A stretch of 64,000 nt of DNA from Bacteriovoracaceae bacterium (GCA_028101965.1 JAOHMI010000005.1:1-64000); one strand, 5' to 3'. Shown: positions 17,694-27,220, counted from the stretch's first letter. Translations and numbers: made by a program. The notes: generated by a model from the sequence alone, not told the origin.

Positions 17694-18431
17694 ATGACAA
17701 AATTTTTGGTTTCTTTATTGGCAGTTCTTCAGTTTTCTTATGCAACTGATTATCCACTTCCAAGTTTTAATTCAACCTTAGAAGATATATCAGAAAAAGG
17801 AATTACATCAGAAGAGATTTTTAATCAACTTGATAGAAGTTTTATTAAATTGAGCTCATCAATTTGTGCTAACCGTGCCATGCTGTGGCTTTGGCAAATG
17901 CAAAGAGAAATGAAAGTTCAAGGGGCCAAAGCATTTATATTTTATACTCCGAAAAAAAATGGAACAACAGGTAGTAAAAATTGGTGGTACCATGTTACTC
18001 CAGTTGTGAATGAAAATGGAAATCTAATTGCAGTCGATCGCGGGTTTAGCCGAAAAATAAAATCGGCGGTCCCCTTAGAGACTTGGTTTGAGAAATTTGC
18101 TGGCAACAAAGTTTGCCGTGAGATCAAGCCAGATGATCACGACTTAATCAAGAGAATGTTTGTTCGCCGTACATTTCCTATTAACTATAAAGGTGAAGAG
18201 AATGATTGTTACTATATTGTTGCACCAGCAGGGTATTGGATTCCATCATCTGTGGCAATGCATCTATTAGGCAAGGACTCCAAAGGAGAGCCAGTTCATT
18301 TTGTGAGAGATGAAATGAGAGTTGGCGAAGTAAAAAAATCTTGCCGAGAAGCAGTTAATAAAAAAGTAGGAAAGTGGCTTGGTTTGGGTAGAAAGAAATG
18401 TAAGAAGCTTATTGGTAAGGAGTACTACTAA
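17694..18431 (+). CDS. Secreted protein-glutamine glutaminase-like deamidase
   Basis: 245 aa with a signal peptide (to ~SYA). The core matches the protein-glutaminase (Gln_amidase) papain-like fold: Cys58 in SSSICANRAMLWLWQMQ, His100 in WWYHVTPVV, and Asp115 in LIAVDRGFSRKI, in the order Cys-His-Asp. These enzymes deamidate protein-bound glutamine to glutamate without breaking the chain. The basic C-terminus (KKVGKWLGLGRKKCKKLIGK) is unusual and could bind membranes or nucleic acid. The protein is exported, so a role on prey or environmental protein is plausible but inferred. A strong AAGGGGG box precedes it and an intrinsic terminator overlaps its stop. Confidence 0.8.
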   Translation: MTKFLVSLLAVLQFSYATDYPLPSFNSTLEDISEKGITSEEIFNQLDRSFIKLSSSICANRAMLWLWQMQREMKVQGAKAFIFYTPKKNGTTGSKNWWYHVTPVVNENGNLIAVDRGFSRKIKSAVPLETWFEKFAGNKVCREIKPDDHDLIKRMFVRRTFPINYKGEENDCYYIVAPAGYWIPSSVAMHLLGKDSKGEPVHFVRDEMRVGEVKKSCREAVNKKVGKWLGLGRKKCKKLIGKEYY

Positions 18432-18446
18432 AAGTAGTGCTCTTTT
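18420..18446 (+). terminator. Intrinsic terminator overlapping the glutaminase stop
   Basis: GAGTACTAC - TAAAA - GTAGTGCTC, a 9-bp stem with one T-G pair, followed by TTTT. The left arm lies within the last codons and the stop codon is in the loop. Confidence 0.75.
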
Positions 18447-18623
18447 ATTTACGTAAGAAATAAAATATCTATAAAAAGCACAAGAAAGTGCAATCTAACA
18501 TCTGTTTTAATAAAATGATTGAATCCTTTACTTAGTTAAAGTTTCATAATTCTTAGTTTGCTCTTGAATGAATTTATCAACATTTTAGAATGATACTTAC
18601 ACACATAACTTTAAGGATTATTC

Positions 18624-19634
18624 ATGAAACAATCAAAAATCGCTCTCGTTTGGTTATTAATTTTGAACATTACAACTATTTATCCTTGTGCCCACAATGT
18701 GGATCCAGATAGTATCGATACAGTTGGTTACTCCGTATCTCCTAAAATGGTTAAGTTAAAAGAGAAGGATACCGAGTCCACAACTTATAGTCGCTATGAA
18801 TTGGTTTCTGGAACATCAATTCCAAATAAAAAATTAGTGAAAATGTTTTTTGTTAAAGAGTCAAAAGTAGAAGACATTAGCTTTGTTGATATCACTAAAA
18901 GAAAGAATCGAAAAATTAAAGAGAGACTCCAAGAAGTTAGAACAGTCGCAGCAGGGCTTCCTAGCCGTGGAACACGCGGGGGAAGCGAAGATAAGACATT
19001 AGTGTATGGTAATAAAAGAATATCTCCTCCTTTGCTCATTGATAAAGACTTTATCGATGGAAAAAAAGCAGAAGAGATTTCTTTTGAAACCATTTATGAC
19101 TATATTTCATTAAATTATGAAGTGGAAAAAGGTGATGAGTTTCACACCAGTGAAATGAATCTTAAGTTGCAAAATGCGGTGGAGTTAGGACTAAAAGTAT
19201 TAGTTGTGGCCGTTGAGCAAGTTGATAATGGCGGAAATAACTCCTCAATTGTTATGAAGATTCAAGATAGTGTTAAAGTGAATACTTATGCCACAACTCA
19301 AGATGAAAAAAATCAATCGATCCTTAAAAATTACACCAGAGAAGTCGTACGAATTAAAGGGTTAGAGTTGGACATGTCATCTCATGGGGACTGGGCCTTT
19401 AATATTGAAGGAAGTAGTATAAGTGATTATATCTATAATGTGGTTCGATCTGACTATAGAGAAACTTTAAAGTTCAAACGTCATGGAGCACCTTTTGCTT
19501 ATCAAAACTTTTCAACACTTAAGCATTTCACTGAGTATTTTGGAGAATCTGAAGTTAATATTCAAATCCCCTTAGCTGATTATACCGAAGATGATGATAA
19601 TTCTGATATTTTAATTGCTCGAATTTCTGAATAA
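18624..19634 (+). CDS. Secreted protein of unknown function
   Basis: 336 aa with a signal peptide (MKQSKIALVWLLILNITTIYPC) and a single Cys near the cleavage site; IYPC is not a convincing lipobox. I recognise no family. A central basic stretch (TKRKNRKIKERLQEVRTV) and GLPSRGTRGGSEDK loop stand out; the rest looks mixed alpha/beta. AAGGA lies 6-8 nt before the ATG. It sits between two terminators, so it is a single-gene transcript. Confidence 0.65.
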   Translation: MKQSKIALVWLLILNITTIYPCAHNVDPDSIDTVGYSVSPKMVKLKEKDTESTTYSRYELVSGTSIPNKKLVKMFFVKESKVEDISFVDITKRKNRKIKERLQEVRTVAAGLPSRGTRGGSEDKTLVYGNKRISPPLLIDKDFIDGKKAEEISFETIYDYISLNYEVEKGDEFHTSEMNLKLQNAVELGLKVLVVAVEQVDNGGNNSSIVMKIQDSVKVNTYATTQDEKNQSILKNYTREVVRIKGLELDMSSHGDWAFNIEGSSISDYIYNVVRSDYRETLKFKRHGAPFAYQNFSTLKHFTEYFGESEVNIQIPLADYTEDDDNSDILIARISE

Positions 19635-19648
19635 TTCTAAACTTAAAC

Positions 19649-19685
19649 AGATAGGCTGGGAAAACTTCCTAGCTTGTCTTTTTAT
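19649..19685 (+). terminator. Intrinsic terminator with long wobble stem
   Basis: AGATAGGCTGGGAA - AAC - TTCCTAGCTTGTCT pairs over 14 positions including three G-U pairs, then T5. Confidence 0.8.
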
Positions 19686-19821
19686 AGGACAATTTTTTAT
19701 AAGTCCCCACGTTCTTCTCTTTTTTATTAAGTATAATTTTCAATTTATGAATTGTTCACTTATCTATTGTTTAATTTACCTTAAAATCTAGAATTACTAA
19801 GAACTTTCAAGAGTAGATACT

Positions 19822-20652
19822 ATGATTTTAAGATTAATTATTTCTTGTTTATTTTCTTTTTCAATTATTGCTCATGATGGAACTTTATTCATCGAGGGAT
19901 ATAATGAATTTAATTATGAAGCTTATGATGATCCAGATAAAGGGATGGAATCTTTTCAAATCGATCAAAATGAAAATAATAAAATTAGTTTTAAAGAAGC
20001 CAGGCACTATCTAAATGAGCTTCCTTCTAATTCAACATGTGCACATGATTACCAAAGTTATCGCCAGAAATTGCTCAGAAAGCTATCTTTTAAACCACTC
20101 TCTTTTGTTGGGGCCACAGCAGTTGCTGTGGCAGCTGGAGCGAGTATCGGAGCTGCAGCAGGAGGTCTTTGGGGATATTCTACTGTTTCGGCGAGTGGAG
20201 CCTTTGGTGGAATAAGTCAAATCTATTCCGCAGTTTCTTTTGGAGCACAAGGAGCAATTTATGTTTCCACGGCCGTAGGGGCGACCATTATTGTGGGGTA
20301 TCTAGTAGGGACGGGAATTCAAATTGCTAAGTTAAGAAGAACTTCAAAAATGTTAAAGTTAATGATGGAAGCAGAGGTTGGGACAGGAATCCGATTGCAA
20401 AAATTTGTGGATAAATTGAATCGAAAACGAGATAAAAGAAATTTAGATCCATTTACAGTTGAGGAAGTTGCAGAAAAAATTTCAGAATTAAACCAAACAA
20501 AAGAAATGTGTCGCCCTGAATTTATTCAACAATTTTCGAAAAGAAAAGCTCGCAAACTGGCAAAGAAAAATGATTTAAAATATAAAGTTATTAGTCAAAA
20601 TAAATTTAGGCGCTACTTTCAAAATATGGGAATGGAAGAAAACGAATTGTAA
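19822..20652 (+). CDS. Exported EF-hand-like protein with Gly/Ala-rich membrane segments
   Basis: 276 aa with a signal peptide (to ~IIAHDG). A canonical EF-hand loop is visible at 48-59, DQNENNKISFKE, with Ca2+ ligands at positions 1, 3, 5 and 12. Two hydrophobic Gly/Ala-rich segments follow (~95-125, ~135-165: GATAVAVAAGASIGAAAGG and ATIIVGYLVG), then a basic helical tail (KRKARKLAKKNDLKYK). The combination suggests a calcium-responsive membrane protein. Glycine-zipper segments of this sort occur in pore formers and in lysosome-lipoprotein-like proteins; no function can be assigned. Converges on prfC with only 7 bp between stops. Confidence 0.65.
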   Translation: MILRLIISCLFSFSIIAHDGTLFIEGYNEFNYEAYDDPDKGMESFQIDQNENNKISFKEARHYLNELPSNSTCAHDYQSYRQKLLRKLSFKPLSFVGATAVAVAAGASIGAAAGGLWGYSTVSASGAFGGISQIYSAVSFGAQGAIYVSTAVGATIIVGYLVGTGIQIAKLRRTSKMLKLMMEAEVGTGIRLQKFVDKLNRKRDKRNLDPFTVEEVAEKISELNQTKEMCRPEFIQQFSKRKARKLAKKNDLKYKVISQNKFRRYFQNMGMEENEL

Positions 20653-20659
20653 TTTCCAA

Positions 20660-22258
20660 TTAAACTTTATCTGAAGTTGTGTGAAATTCCACCTCAGGAT
20701 TTTTTTCCTGGGCTAATTTTAAATCCCAAGGTGTCTTAAACCCAAAGCAAAAACGATTTCTACCATCTTTAAAAATCATCTGTGCATTATGGCTAATAAA
20801 ATGATCTCGCGATTTTTCATCGGGAAATTTTAACCAGCGAACTCCATTAAAAGGCATCGCTTCGTAAATAGCTTCCACTTTGTATTCATCTTCAAGTCGA
20901 AACTTTACCACTTCAAACTGCAGCTTTCCCACAGCACCAAGCAGTTTTTGGTTATTTACTTGACGAATAAAAAGCTGAGTGGCCCCTTCTTCTGAAAGCT
21001 GAATTAGGCCTTTTTCGAGGTGCTTTGCTTTCATGGGATCTTTGGAAGTTACTTTCATAAAGAGCTCAGGAGCAAAGGATGGAATTCCCATGAACTGAAT
21101 TTTCTCACCATTAGTAAAAGTATCACCAATTTGATATTTTCCGCTATCGTAGATCCCTACGATGTCACCCGGGTAAGCAGTATCTAAGATATCTCGATCT
21201 TGAGCTTGAAAGAATATAGGGGTGGCAATTTTAACGTCTTTTCCTGAGCGTACATGATGAACTCGGTCACCTCGATTAAGCTTGCCTGAAACAATTCGTA
21301 AAAAGCTCATACGGTCGCGATGATTCTTATCCATATTAGCTTGTATTTTAAAAATAAAACCAGATAACTTATCTTCAGTGGGGGCCACATCTCGCAGTGA
21401 TGATGAATCAGTAACAGGATAAGTTTTAGCCGGATATATTTTAGGTCCAGGAGCAAATTGATGAATCATATCTAGAACTTCTTGCACGCCGAAACTAAAC
21501 AAGGCCGACCCAAAAAAGACCGGAGTTTGAATACCGGCATAGTACTCATCTTTATTAAAAGGTGAAATACATTCCTTAACCATTTCTAAGTCTTCTTCTA
21601 ATTTTTCCTTCAGTTCAACACCTATATATTCAATCACCTCAGGAGAGCTTAGGTCACTGGCATCAATTATTTTTGAATCGAGTGGGTCAAACTTATCATT
21701 ATACACCATAATCTTTTGATTGCGAAAATCGTAGACGCCTTTAAAGGTTACTCCATGTCCAATCGGCCAGGTCATGGGAACACATTGAATACTTAGTATT
21801 TTTTCTAAATTTTCCAGAAGCTCAAAGGGGTCCATGGAATCACGATCAAACTTATTCATAAAGGTAACGATAGGAGTGTCTCGCAATCGGCACACTTCCA
21901 TTAGCTTGATGGTTTGTGCTTCAACTCCTTTAGCTGAATCAATCATCATTAAAACCGATTCAACGGCCGTAAGCGTTCGATAGGTATCTTCAGAGAAGTC
22001 CTGGTGACCAGGTGTATCCAAAAGGTGCATGGGACGATCTTTATAGTTAAAGCTCATAACTGAGGAGGTGATAGAAATTCCTCTTTGTTTTTCCAGCTCC
22101 ATCCAGTCAGATTTTGCGTAATCGCCCGATTTACTCTTTACCATTCCGGCTTTTCTTAATAACCCCCCAAACCACAGGAGTTTTTCAGTGACCGTGGTTT
22201 TCCCTGCATCAGGGTGGGAAATAATGGCGAATGTACATCGTTGTTCATTTAGTGACAT
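20660..22258 (-). CDS. prfC: Peptide chain release factor 3
   Basis: 532 aa, close to the usual ~529. The GTPase that removes RF1/RF2 from the ribosome after termination. Visible motifs: G1 SHPDAGKTT, switch I region MKSKSGDY-like KSKSGDYAKSDWMELEKQRGISITSS, G3 DTPGHQDF, G4 NKFD. The domain order and C-terminus (FKTPWDLKLAQEKNP) match RF3, not EF-G or LepA. The ribosome-binding site is AGGTG. There is no nearby translation gene. Confidence 0.97.
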   Translation of the reverse strand: MSLNEQRCTFAIISHPDAGKTTVTEKLLWFGGLLRKAGMVKSKSGDYAKSDWMELEKQRGISITSSVMSFNYKDRPMHLLDTPGHQDFSEDTYRTLTAVESVLMMIDSAKGVEAQTIKLMEVCRLRDTPIVTFMNKFDRDSMDPFELLENLEKILSIQCVPMTWPIGHGVTFKGVYDFRNQKIMVYNDKFDPLDSKIIDASDLSSPEVIEYIGVELKEKLEEDLEMVKECISPFNKDEYYAGIQTPVFFGSALFSFGVQEVLDMIHQFAPGPKIYPAKTYPVTDSSSLRDVAPTEDKLSGFIFKIQANMDKNHRDRMSFLRIVSGKLNRGDRVHHVRSGKDVKIATPIFFQAQDRDILDTAYPGDIVGIYDSGKYQIGDTFTNGEKIQFMGIPSFAPELFMKVTSKDPMKAKHLEKGLIQLSEEGATQLFIRQVNNQKLLGAVGKLQFEVVKFRLEDEYKVEAIYEAMPFNGVRWLKFPDEKSRDHFISHNAQMIFKDGRNRFCFGFKTPWDLKLAQEKNPEVEFHTTSDKV

Positions 22259-22385
22259 GGAGCACCTATAATTATTTGAATAATAGTAAAGTTAGTTCAT
22301 TTGATAAATTCTGATTTTATCCAGAATTAGAGGAAAGTCCATACTAGATATCGAAATTATAATGTTAAAATTGCCAGTGCCTAAA

Positions 22386-24059
22386 CTAATTGAGTAGGAC
22401 TTTTTCTAATACTGAAACCGGCATATTCCCGGCTTTTAGATAAGCCTCATGGAAAGCTTGGTCGTCGCCTTTACCTTGCTCAAGGAATTTCTTCTTTAAG
22501 TTATTTACGAGATGGTTTCCGGTTAAATAAGATAGAGGGTAGCCACGCTCTTGTGAGTACCAATTAAGTTCTGCCTGAACTCGCGCATCCGTAAAACCAG
22601 TCAAGTATTGCAGAAGTTTTCCAGCGTTAACAAAGGGATCTTCTGAATCAAAAGTGAGGTTATCTACAATTTGCAGGTATTTCTTCTCTCCCGTCATGAA
22701 GTATAGATCGATGGCAACTCGAGCTCCGAGACGAGAAAGATCTCGTTTCCCCAGAAAAACCACTTCGTCTTTATTTTCTGAAATGTATCCAACATCAACC
22801 ATATAGTCTTCCAGCATTGTGGTCCAACCTTCGGCCAGATCATTGGCCATGGTTAGCTTTCGAATAACAGATGGATTATTTGCGGCCCAAGATAATTGCA
22901 AATGGTGCCCAGGGATTCCTTCATGCACCATCATAATAGGAATACTAAGTGTGCAATGTTCGTCTAAAAGTTCTTCTTTCAAAGTTAAGTAAACAATACT
23001 CTTTTTATTTCCTGTTCGAAAGCTAGGAGGAGGGCACATGGCACCAGCAGGAATAACTGCTTCCATAAACTTAGGAGTCTGAATAATCATCATCTCTTGA
23101 TCATCCATTATAGGGAATAAATTTTTATCTTTTAGGAAAGCTTCAATTTTACTAGCTTCATTTTCGTAATAGTCGAGAACATATTGAAAACCTTTTGAAT
23201 CGACGGGACGTTGTACTTTGTACTTAGCCTTTAAAAACTCATCTACTTCTTCAATGGTGGATTCGGCTTTTAATTCATATTTTTTAATAATTATGTCTTT
23301 GAGTTCGTCAATTTTAGCAAAAGTATCTTTGTTAAAATTTTTGGCAATATCAAATAATTCATCAAATGATAATTTGATACCGGCTGAGTTCAGGACATTT
23401 TGAGTTTGTTCAGGTCCAATAAAAATATTTTTTGTGGTTGAAGCACTTTCTAAATAAGTTTGATATTTTTGGATTGAAGCATTCGCAGCTTGAATTGACT
23501 TTTGAAGTTTCTCGTAGCCATTGAATTGGGTTGATTCTGCCCAGCCCAAAAGAGAGTCAAAAAAGCTTGGAATTTCTCTTAACTGACTTAATTCAATTTT
23601 AACCCATCTCTCAACTGGCTTTTGATAAATTTGTTGTGCTTGGGAAAGAAATTGAGGAATTTGTTCAATTCGAGTAAGTACGTTTACTAAACGATATTTT
23701 GGTTCGCGTGGATCGGTGGCAAATAAATAAAATAAGGGATCCACGATCATGGGAGCAGCTTTTGGCATTTTAAAATAGACGAGTTCTCCATCGATGGTCA
23801 TTTCTAGAAATGTTTTTTCACGAAGGAGGAGTTGCCCACTTAATTCAAGGTCGATACGCTCATCTTGGTTTAAGTCATCAGGATTAATTTCCTTAATTGT
23901 ATTGAGTAAGGTTTGGACTTTAGCTGTTTTCTTAAGGTAATTATTTTTACCAATATCAGGTAGATTTCCCAAGTTTGTGTCTAGCCCAGCGGAAACGCAA
24001 AAATTAGAGTCTGTTTTAAAGTAATCAAAGATTTTTTCAACAAAAGTATCAAATTTCAT
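22386..24059 (-). CDS. DUF885-family zinc metallopeptidase, cytoplasmic
   Basis: 557 aa without a signal peptide. The signature of the family is HEGIPGHHLQ, followed ~30 residues on by LAEGWTTMLEDYM which supplies the downstream Glu, so a gluzincin-type metal site is intact. The C-terminus (DARVQAELNWYSQERGYPLSYLTG) is also typical. Family members are carboxypeptidase-like peptidases of poorly known substrate. GAGGA lies 5 nt before the ATG. A second, lipoprotein member of the family is at 59966-61759; the two are distant from each other. Confidence 0.88.
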   Translation of the reverse strand: MKFDTFVEKIFDYFKTDSNFCVSAGLDTNLGNLPDIGKNNYLKKTAKVQTLLNTIKEINPDDLNQDERIDLELSGQLLLREKTFLEMTIDGELVYFKMPKAAPMIVDPLFYLFATDPREPKYRLVNVLTRIEQIPQFLSQAQQIYQKPVERWVKIELSQLREIPSFFDSLLGWAESTQFNGYEKLQKSIQAANASIQKYQTYLESASTTKNIFIGPEQTQNVLNSAGIKLSFDELFDIAKNFNKDTFAKIDELKDIIIKKYELKAESTIEEVDEFLKAKYKVQRPVDSKGFQYVLDYYENEASKIEAFLKDKNLFPIMDDQEMMIIQTPKFMEAVIPAGAMCPPPSFRTGNKKSIVYLTLKEELLDEHCTLSIPIMMVHEGIPGHHLQLSWAANNPSVIRKLTMANDLAEGWTTMLEDYMVDVGYISENKDEVVFLGKRDLSRLGARVAIDLYFMTGEKKYLQIVDNLTFDSEDPFVNAGKLLQYLTGFTDARVQAELNWYSQERGYPLSYLTGNHLVNNLKKKFLEQGKGDDQAFHEAYLKAGNMPVSVLEKVLLN

Positions 24060-24226
24060 ATAGTCCTCACAACAATAAAATTATTTTGTTACTATAAAGT
24101 GTTCCCTCTTTGCTTACAAGACTAAACTCACCATCGATTTAATAATTATACAGTTACTATAGAGCTGTTTTTCTTGACTGGATTGCTTGTTTTTGAAATG
24201 AAGTAGATTCGGAGAGGAGGTTATTT

Positions 24227-24586
24227 ATGCGTACACTTTTATTTCTATCTTTTTTACTTACTTCTGGTGCAATGGCCCAAAAAATTGAGGTACCACCACA
24301 TGGCATGACTTGCGAAAGTTCTGGTGGTTATATACTCGATATCTATCCAGAATCAACATCGCTATTGCGTTTACAGTTTAACTTGGTAGATCCTAAAGGA
24401 ATTATCATTGATGATAACTTGCATCAGTTCTTTTATTTGCCTTTAAATATACTGACTGGGGATGATGGTGTGGTTTCGTTTTCGATACAAGGAATTGAGG
24501 AAGAATCTCTTAAAAATACACATGTATTTTATGAGAACGATGTTCTAGACTTAGTGCTCGTTTTTGATAATTGTGATGTGATTTAA
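24227..24586 (+). CDS. Small exported protein, unknown
   Basis: 119 aa with a signal peptide (MRTLLFLSFLLTSGAMAQ) and a very strong GAGGAGG box. The mature part is ~100 residues, acidic, beta-rich, with two Cys (TCESSGGY and FDNCDVI at the end) that could form a disulfide linking the termini. Family not recognised. Its stop codon overlaps the stop of the convergent gene by 4 bp. Confidence 0.6.
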   Translation: MRTLLFLSFLLTSGAMAQKIEVPPHGMTCESSGGYILDIYPESTSLLRLQFNLVDPKGIIIDDNLHQFFYLPLNILTGDDGVVSFSIQGIEEESLKNTHVFYENDVLDLVLVFDNCDVI

Positions 24587-25269
24587 TCAAAAATCTTCTT
24601 GATAGAGTCTAAATTACACTCGATTTCAATAGCTAGGAATTGAGTGTAATTATTGAGCTGGCTAATGGCATTTTTATCTGCTTCACCTTCTTCAGTTCGT
24701 GTGATCGTATTTAGTCTTTTTGCAATCCATTGATTAACGTGAGCGATTTTTCTGTATTCCTCATTTAATTGATCTAAATTGAGTTGCACGTTCTCATTTT
24801 CATCTTCCATATACTTTCGCAAAAGAAACATAGAGATTGAGCGCATCATGGTTTCTTCAATAGTAGCAAATGGTAAATGAAACTTGGCCATTGGTCTTAG
24901 TGGGTCTAGAATCGGGCATCCACTTGTTGCCATTATTAAGCCAAAAATAGACTTTAAAGTAGTTTGTAGGTCAGATTCTTTTAAATATGTCCTTTGCCCT
25001 GTTACTACCTTTGTACTTACTTTGCTAAATGATTTTTGGTTCTTAAATGTTTCAATAAAGTCTGAAAGGTTGACGGCCACAGGACATTGCTTATGTTTTT
25101 TTACATTGAGAGGACAACTCTCGCATTTACAATTTTCCAAATTTGTCCAAGGCATTGGAGGGATACTGGAAGTTCGTTTCATAATTGAGTTCATAGGATC
25201 TAGTTGAATCTCATATTCTAGATTTTGTTGATCTTCAGTGACAATATAATACTTAATAATTTTAGACAT
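24583..25269 (-). CDS. Conserved protein with N-terminal Cys cluster, unknown
   Basis: 228 aa, cytoplasmic. An N-terminal beta region is followed by PPMPWTNLENCKCESCPL and KKHKQCPVAVNL, four closely placed Cys that look like a metal or Fe-S site. The rest is helical. It resembles the DUF6901-type layout I recall (W-x-L-x4-C-x2-CPL...CPVA), which I cannot verify. The upstream sequence is TATAAT - 7 nt - ATG with no Shine-Dalgarno, so the mRNA is probably leaderless. Confidence 0.65.
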   Translation of the reverse strand: MSKIIKYYIVTEDQQNLEYEIQLDPMNSIMKRTSSIPPMPWTNLENCKCESCPLNVKKHKQCPVAVNLSDFIETFKNQKSFSKVSTKVVTGQRTYLKESDLQTTLKSIFGLIMATSGCPILDPLRPMAKFHLPFATIEETMMRSISMFLLRKYMEDENENVQLNLDQLNEEYRKIAHVNQWIAKRLNTITRTEEGEADKNAISQLNNYTQFLAIEIECNLDSIKKIFD

Positions 25270-25276
25270 AGTAGAT

Positions 25277-25282
25277 ATTATA
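25277..25282 (-). promoter_or_regulatory. -10 of a leaderless promoter
   Basis: Minus strand TATAAT followed by ATCTACT and then the ATG of the Cys-cluster gene. No -35 is evident at 17-18 bp. Confidence 0.45.
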
Positions 25283-25396
25283 CAGTGATCGATTTCGAGT
25301 TTTCGAGCTAGGTAAACTTAATAAAATGATATGTATTTTTAGATTGAGAATGATTAAAGGCTATGAAATTAATCAAACTTGAACTAGTCTTTATGG

Positions 25397-26590
25397 ATGC
25401 AGAAATCAATACAAAATAAGTCAGAATTTATTGCCTTAATGGCACTTCTCATGAGTATGGTCGCCCTTACCATCGATGCGATGCTACCTGTACTTTCGGT
25501 TGTTGGTAATGACTTAAAAGTTGTAAATAAAAATGATGTTCAACAAATTATTTCATCAGTTTTTTTAGGAATGAGTTTAGGGATTTTAATCTTTGGCCCT
25601 ATCTCTGATTCTTTTGGTCGGAAAGTAACGATCTATTTTGGATTAATCTTATTTGGGTTGGGTTGTTTGATATCTTATTTGGCGGAGTCAATGGAGGTCA
25701 TGCTTCTTGGAAGAGTAATGCAAGGCTTTGGAGTTGCTTCTCCGCGAGTCGTTACTCTGGCCATGATTAGGGATCTCTTTTCAGGTCAATCCATGGGAAA
25801 AATTCTTTCTTTGGTGATGATGATATTTGTTCTTGTTCCGGCCTTAGCACCTTTTATTGGACAATTAATTGTAACTTTTGCTCATTGGAGATTTATTTTC
25901 ATCTTCTTTCTATTCGTGGCATTGATATGTGGTCTTTGGTTAATGATACGCCAACCTGAAACTTTAGAAAAAGCTAATCGGATACCATTTGAGTTTAAAC
26001 AAATTAAAAATGGTGTTTTCGAGACTTTGATCAATCCAATAAGTCGATATTACACTTTGATAAGTGGATTAATTTTTGGTTCTTTCGTTGCTTATTTAAG
26101 CCTTTCTCAACAAATACTCCAAAAGCAATATGCTCTTGGAGATAAATTTCCTCAGTACTTTGCAATGTTGGCCCTTTTTATAGGTTTTGCTTCATTTGTA
26201 AACAGTAAACTTCTCGAGCATTATTCCATGGAACTCGTGACCAAAATTTGCTTTTTGGGCATTTTTATTTTGTCTATTCCAATAAATGTTTTTTTAGTTT
26301 TTAATGATCAGTTAATCTCCTTAATGCCCTTTATCTTTTATTTGGGGGTTACTTTTTTATTTATTGGAATCCTCATGGGGAATTTGACCTCACTTGCGGT
26401 TCAACCCTTAGGTCACATCGCAGGTGTTGCTAATTCTGTTATAGGTTCACTAATGACTCTGATTAGTGGCATTCTAGGGGTCATTATAGGCTCTTTTTAT
26501 GAAGGGACAGTTTTTCCTCTCACCTTAAGTTTTTTTGTTCTAAGCTTAATTAGTTTATTTGTTCTCTTTTTATGCTTAAAAAAATCCTAA
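25397..26590 (+). CDS. Bcr/CflA-type MFS multidrug efflux transporter
   Basis: 397 aa with 12 predicted membrane segments. MFS motif A is GPISDSFGRKVT between helices 2 and 3. The Bcr/CflA signature after helix 4 is GRVMQGFGVASPRVV followed by RDLFSG. Exports small molecules by proton antiport; members handle bicyclomycin, chloramphenicol or sulfonamides, but the substrate here is unknown. The ATG overlaps another ATG 4 bases upstream in a different frame; there is no clear Shine-Dalgarno. Confidence 0.92.
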   Translation: MQKSIQNKSEFIALMALLMSMVALTIDAMLPVLSVVGNDLKVVNKNDVQQIISSVFLGMSLGILIFGPISDSFGRKVTIYFGLILFGLGCLISYLAESMEVMLLGRVMQGFGVASPRVVTLAMIRDLFSGQSMGKILSLVMMIFVLVPALAPFIGQLIVTFAHWRFIFIFFLFVALICGLWLMIRQPETLEKANRIPFEFKQIKNGVFETLINPISRYYTLISGLIFGSFVAYLSLSQQILQKQYALGDKFPQYFAMLALFIGFASFVNSKLLEHYSMELVTKICFLGIFILSIPINVFLVFNDQLISLMPFIFYLGVTFLFIGILMGNLTSLAVQPLGHIAGVANSVIGSLMTLISGILGVIIGSFYEGTVFPLTLSFFVLSLISLFVLFLCLKKS

Positions 26591-26664
26591 AAATGCGGTG
26601 CTGATTTTAATATCATATCTCTTAGGTTAAAATTTGATTTATTAAAAAGAATAAGTCGTTAGAC

Positions 26665-26698
26665 AAGTTTTCTCTTACGAAAACTTATTGGAGAGAGT
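26665..26698 (+). promoter_or_regulatory. Stem-loop abutting the ribosome-binding site of the NYN gene
   Basis: AAGTTTTC - TCTTAC - GAAAACTT is a perfect 8-bp stem, followed by ATT and the Shine-Dalgarno GGAGAGAG, then TTTT and ATG. The same layout, with different stem bases, occurs before the DUF885 lipoprotein at 59929-59965. Could control initiation or protect the 5' end; could also be coincidence in an AT-rich genome. Confidence 0.4.
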
Positions 26699-26701
26699 TT
26701 T

Positions 26702-27220
26702 ATGAATGAAAATCAAGATATATATATTGGGCAAACAGTAGCAATTTTGGTGGATGGAAATAATATTGAGAGAAGTATTCAAAGTGAATTTAAATTAAAA
26801 AATGCCATGATAAATTTTGATAGCCTCATCCCAAAGCTATTAGATAATAGAGCATTAAATCGCTTAATTTATTTCCGTGAAGGAAAAAATATTTCCTCAA
26901 AGCTAGCGGAAAGACTTCAGCAAAACTATCATGGATCAGTACATCCTTGTCATAAGTCTGCAGATATTCCTCTAAGTATTAAAGCAGTTCAGTTGGCGCA
27001 AAAAGTTGATTGCTTAATCATTCTTTCTGGGGACTCAGACTTTATAGAGCTTGTGCGACATTTAAAAGGTGAAGGAGTGCGCGTGGAGATATGTGCTGTT
27101 GAAAGTACCACTGCTCAAATCATTATTGATGAAGCTGAACATTACCAAGCCATCACCAAGGATGATTGCTTTGTTTACAAAGCGAGTAAGAAGGTTCGTA
27201 GTAAAAATGTTAAAACTTGA
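26702..27220 (+). CDS. NYN-domain (LabA/DUF88) putative RNase
   Basis: 172 aa, a single NYN domain of the PIN-like nuclease fold. Acidic residues for metal binding: Asp in AILVDGNNIE (residue 18), and SGDSDF (~105-110) followed by GVRVEICAV. LabA-type NYN proteins are predicted metal-dependent RNases; no substrate is known. There are no antitoxin-like or partner genes next to it. Translation begins just after the stem-loop described above, so expression may be controlled after transcription. Confidence 0.88.
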   Translation: MNENQDIYIGQTVAILVDGNNIERSIQSEFKLKNAMINFDSLIPKLLDNRALNRLIYFREGKNISSKLAERLQQNYHGSVHPCHKSADIPLSIKAVQLAQKVDCLIILSGDSDFIELVRHLKGEGVRVEICAVESTTAQIIIDEAEHYQAITKDDCFVYKASKKVRSKNVKT

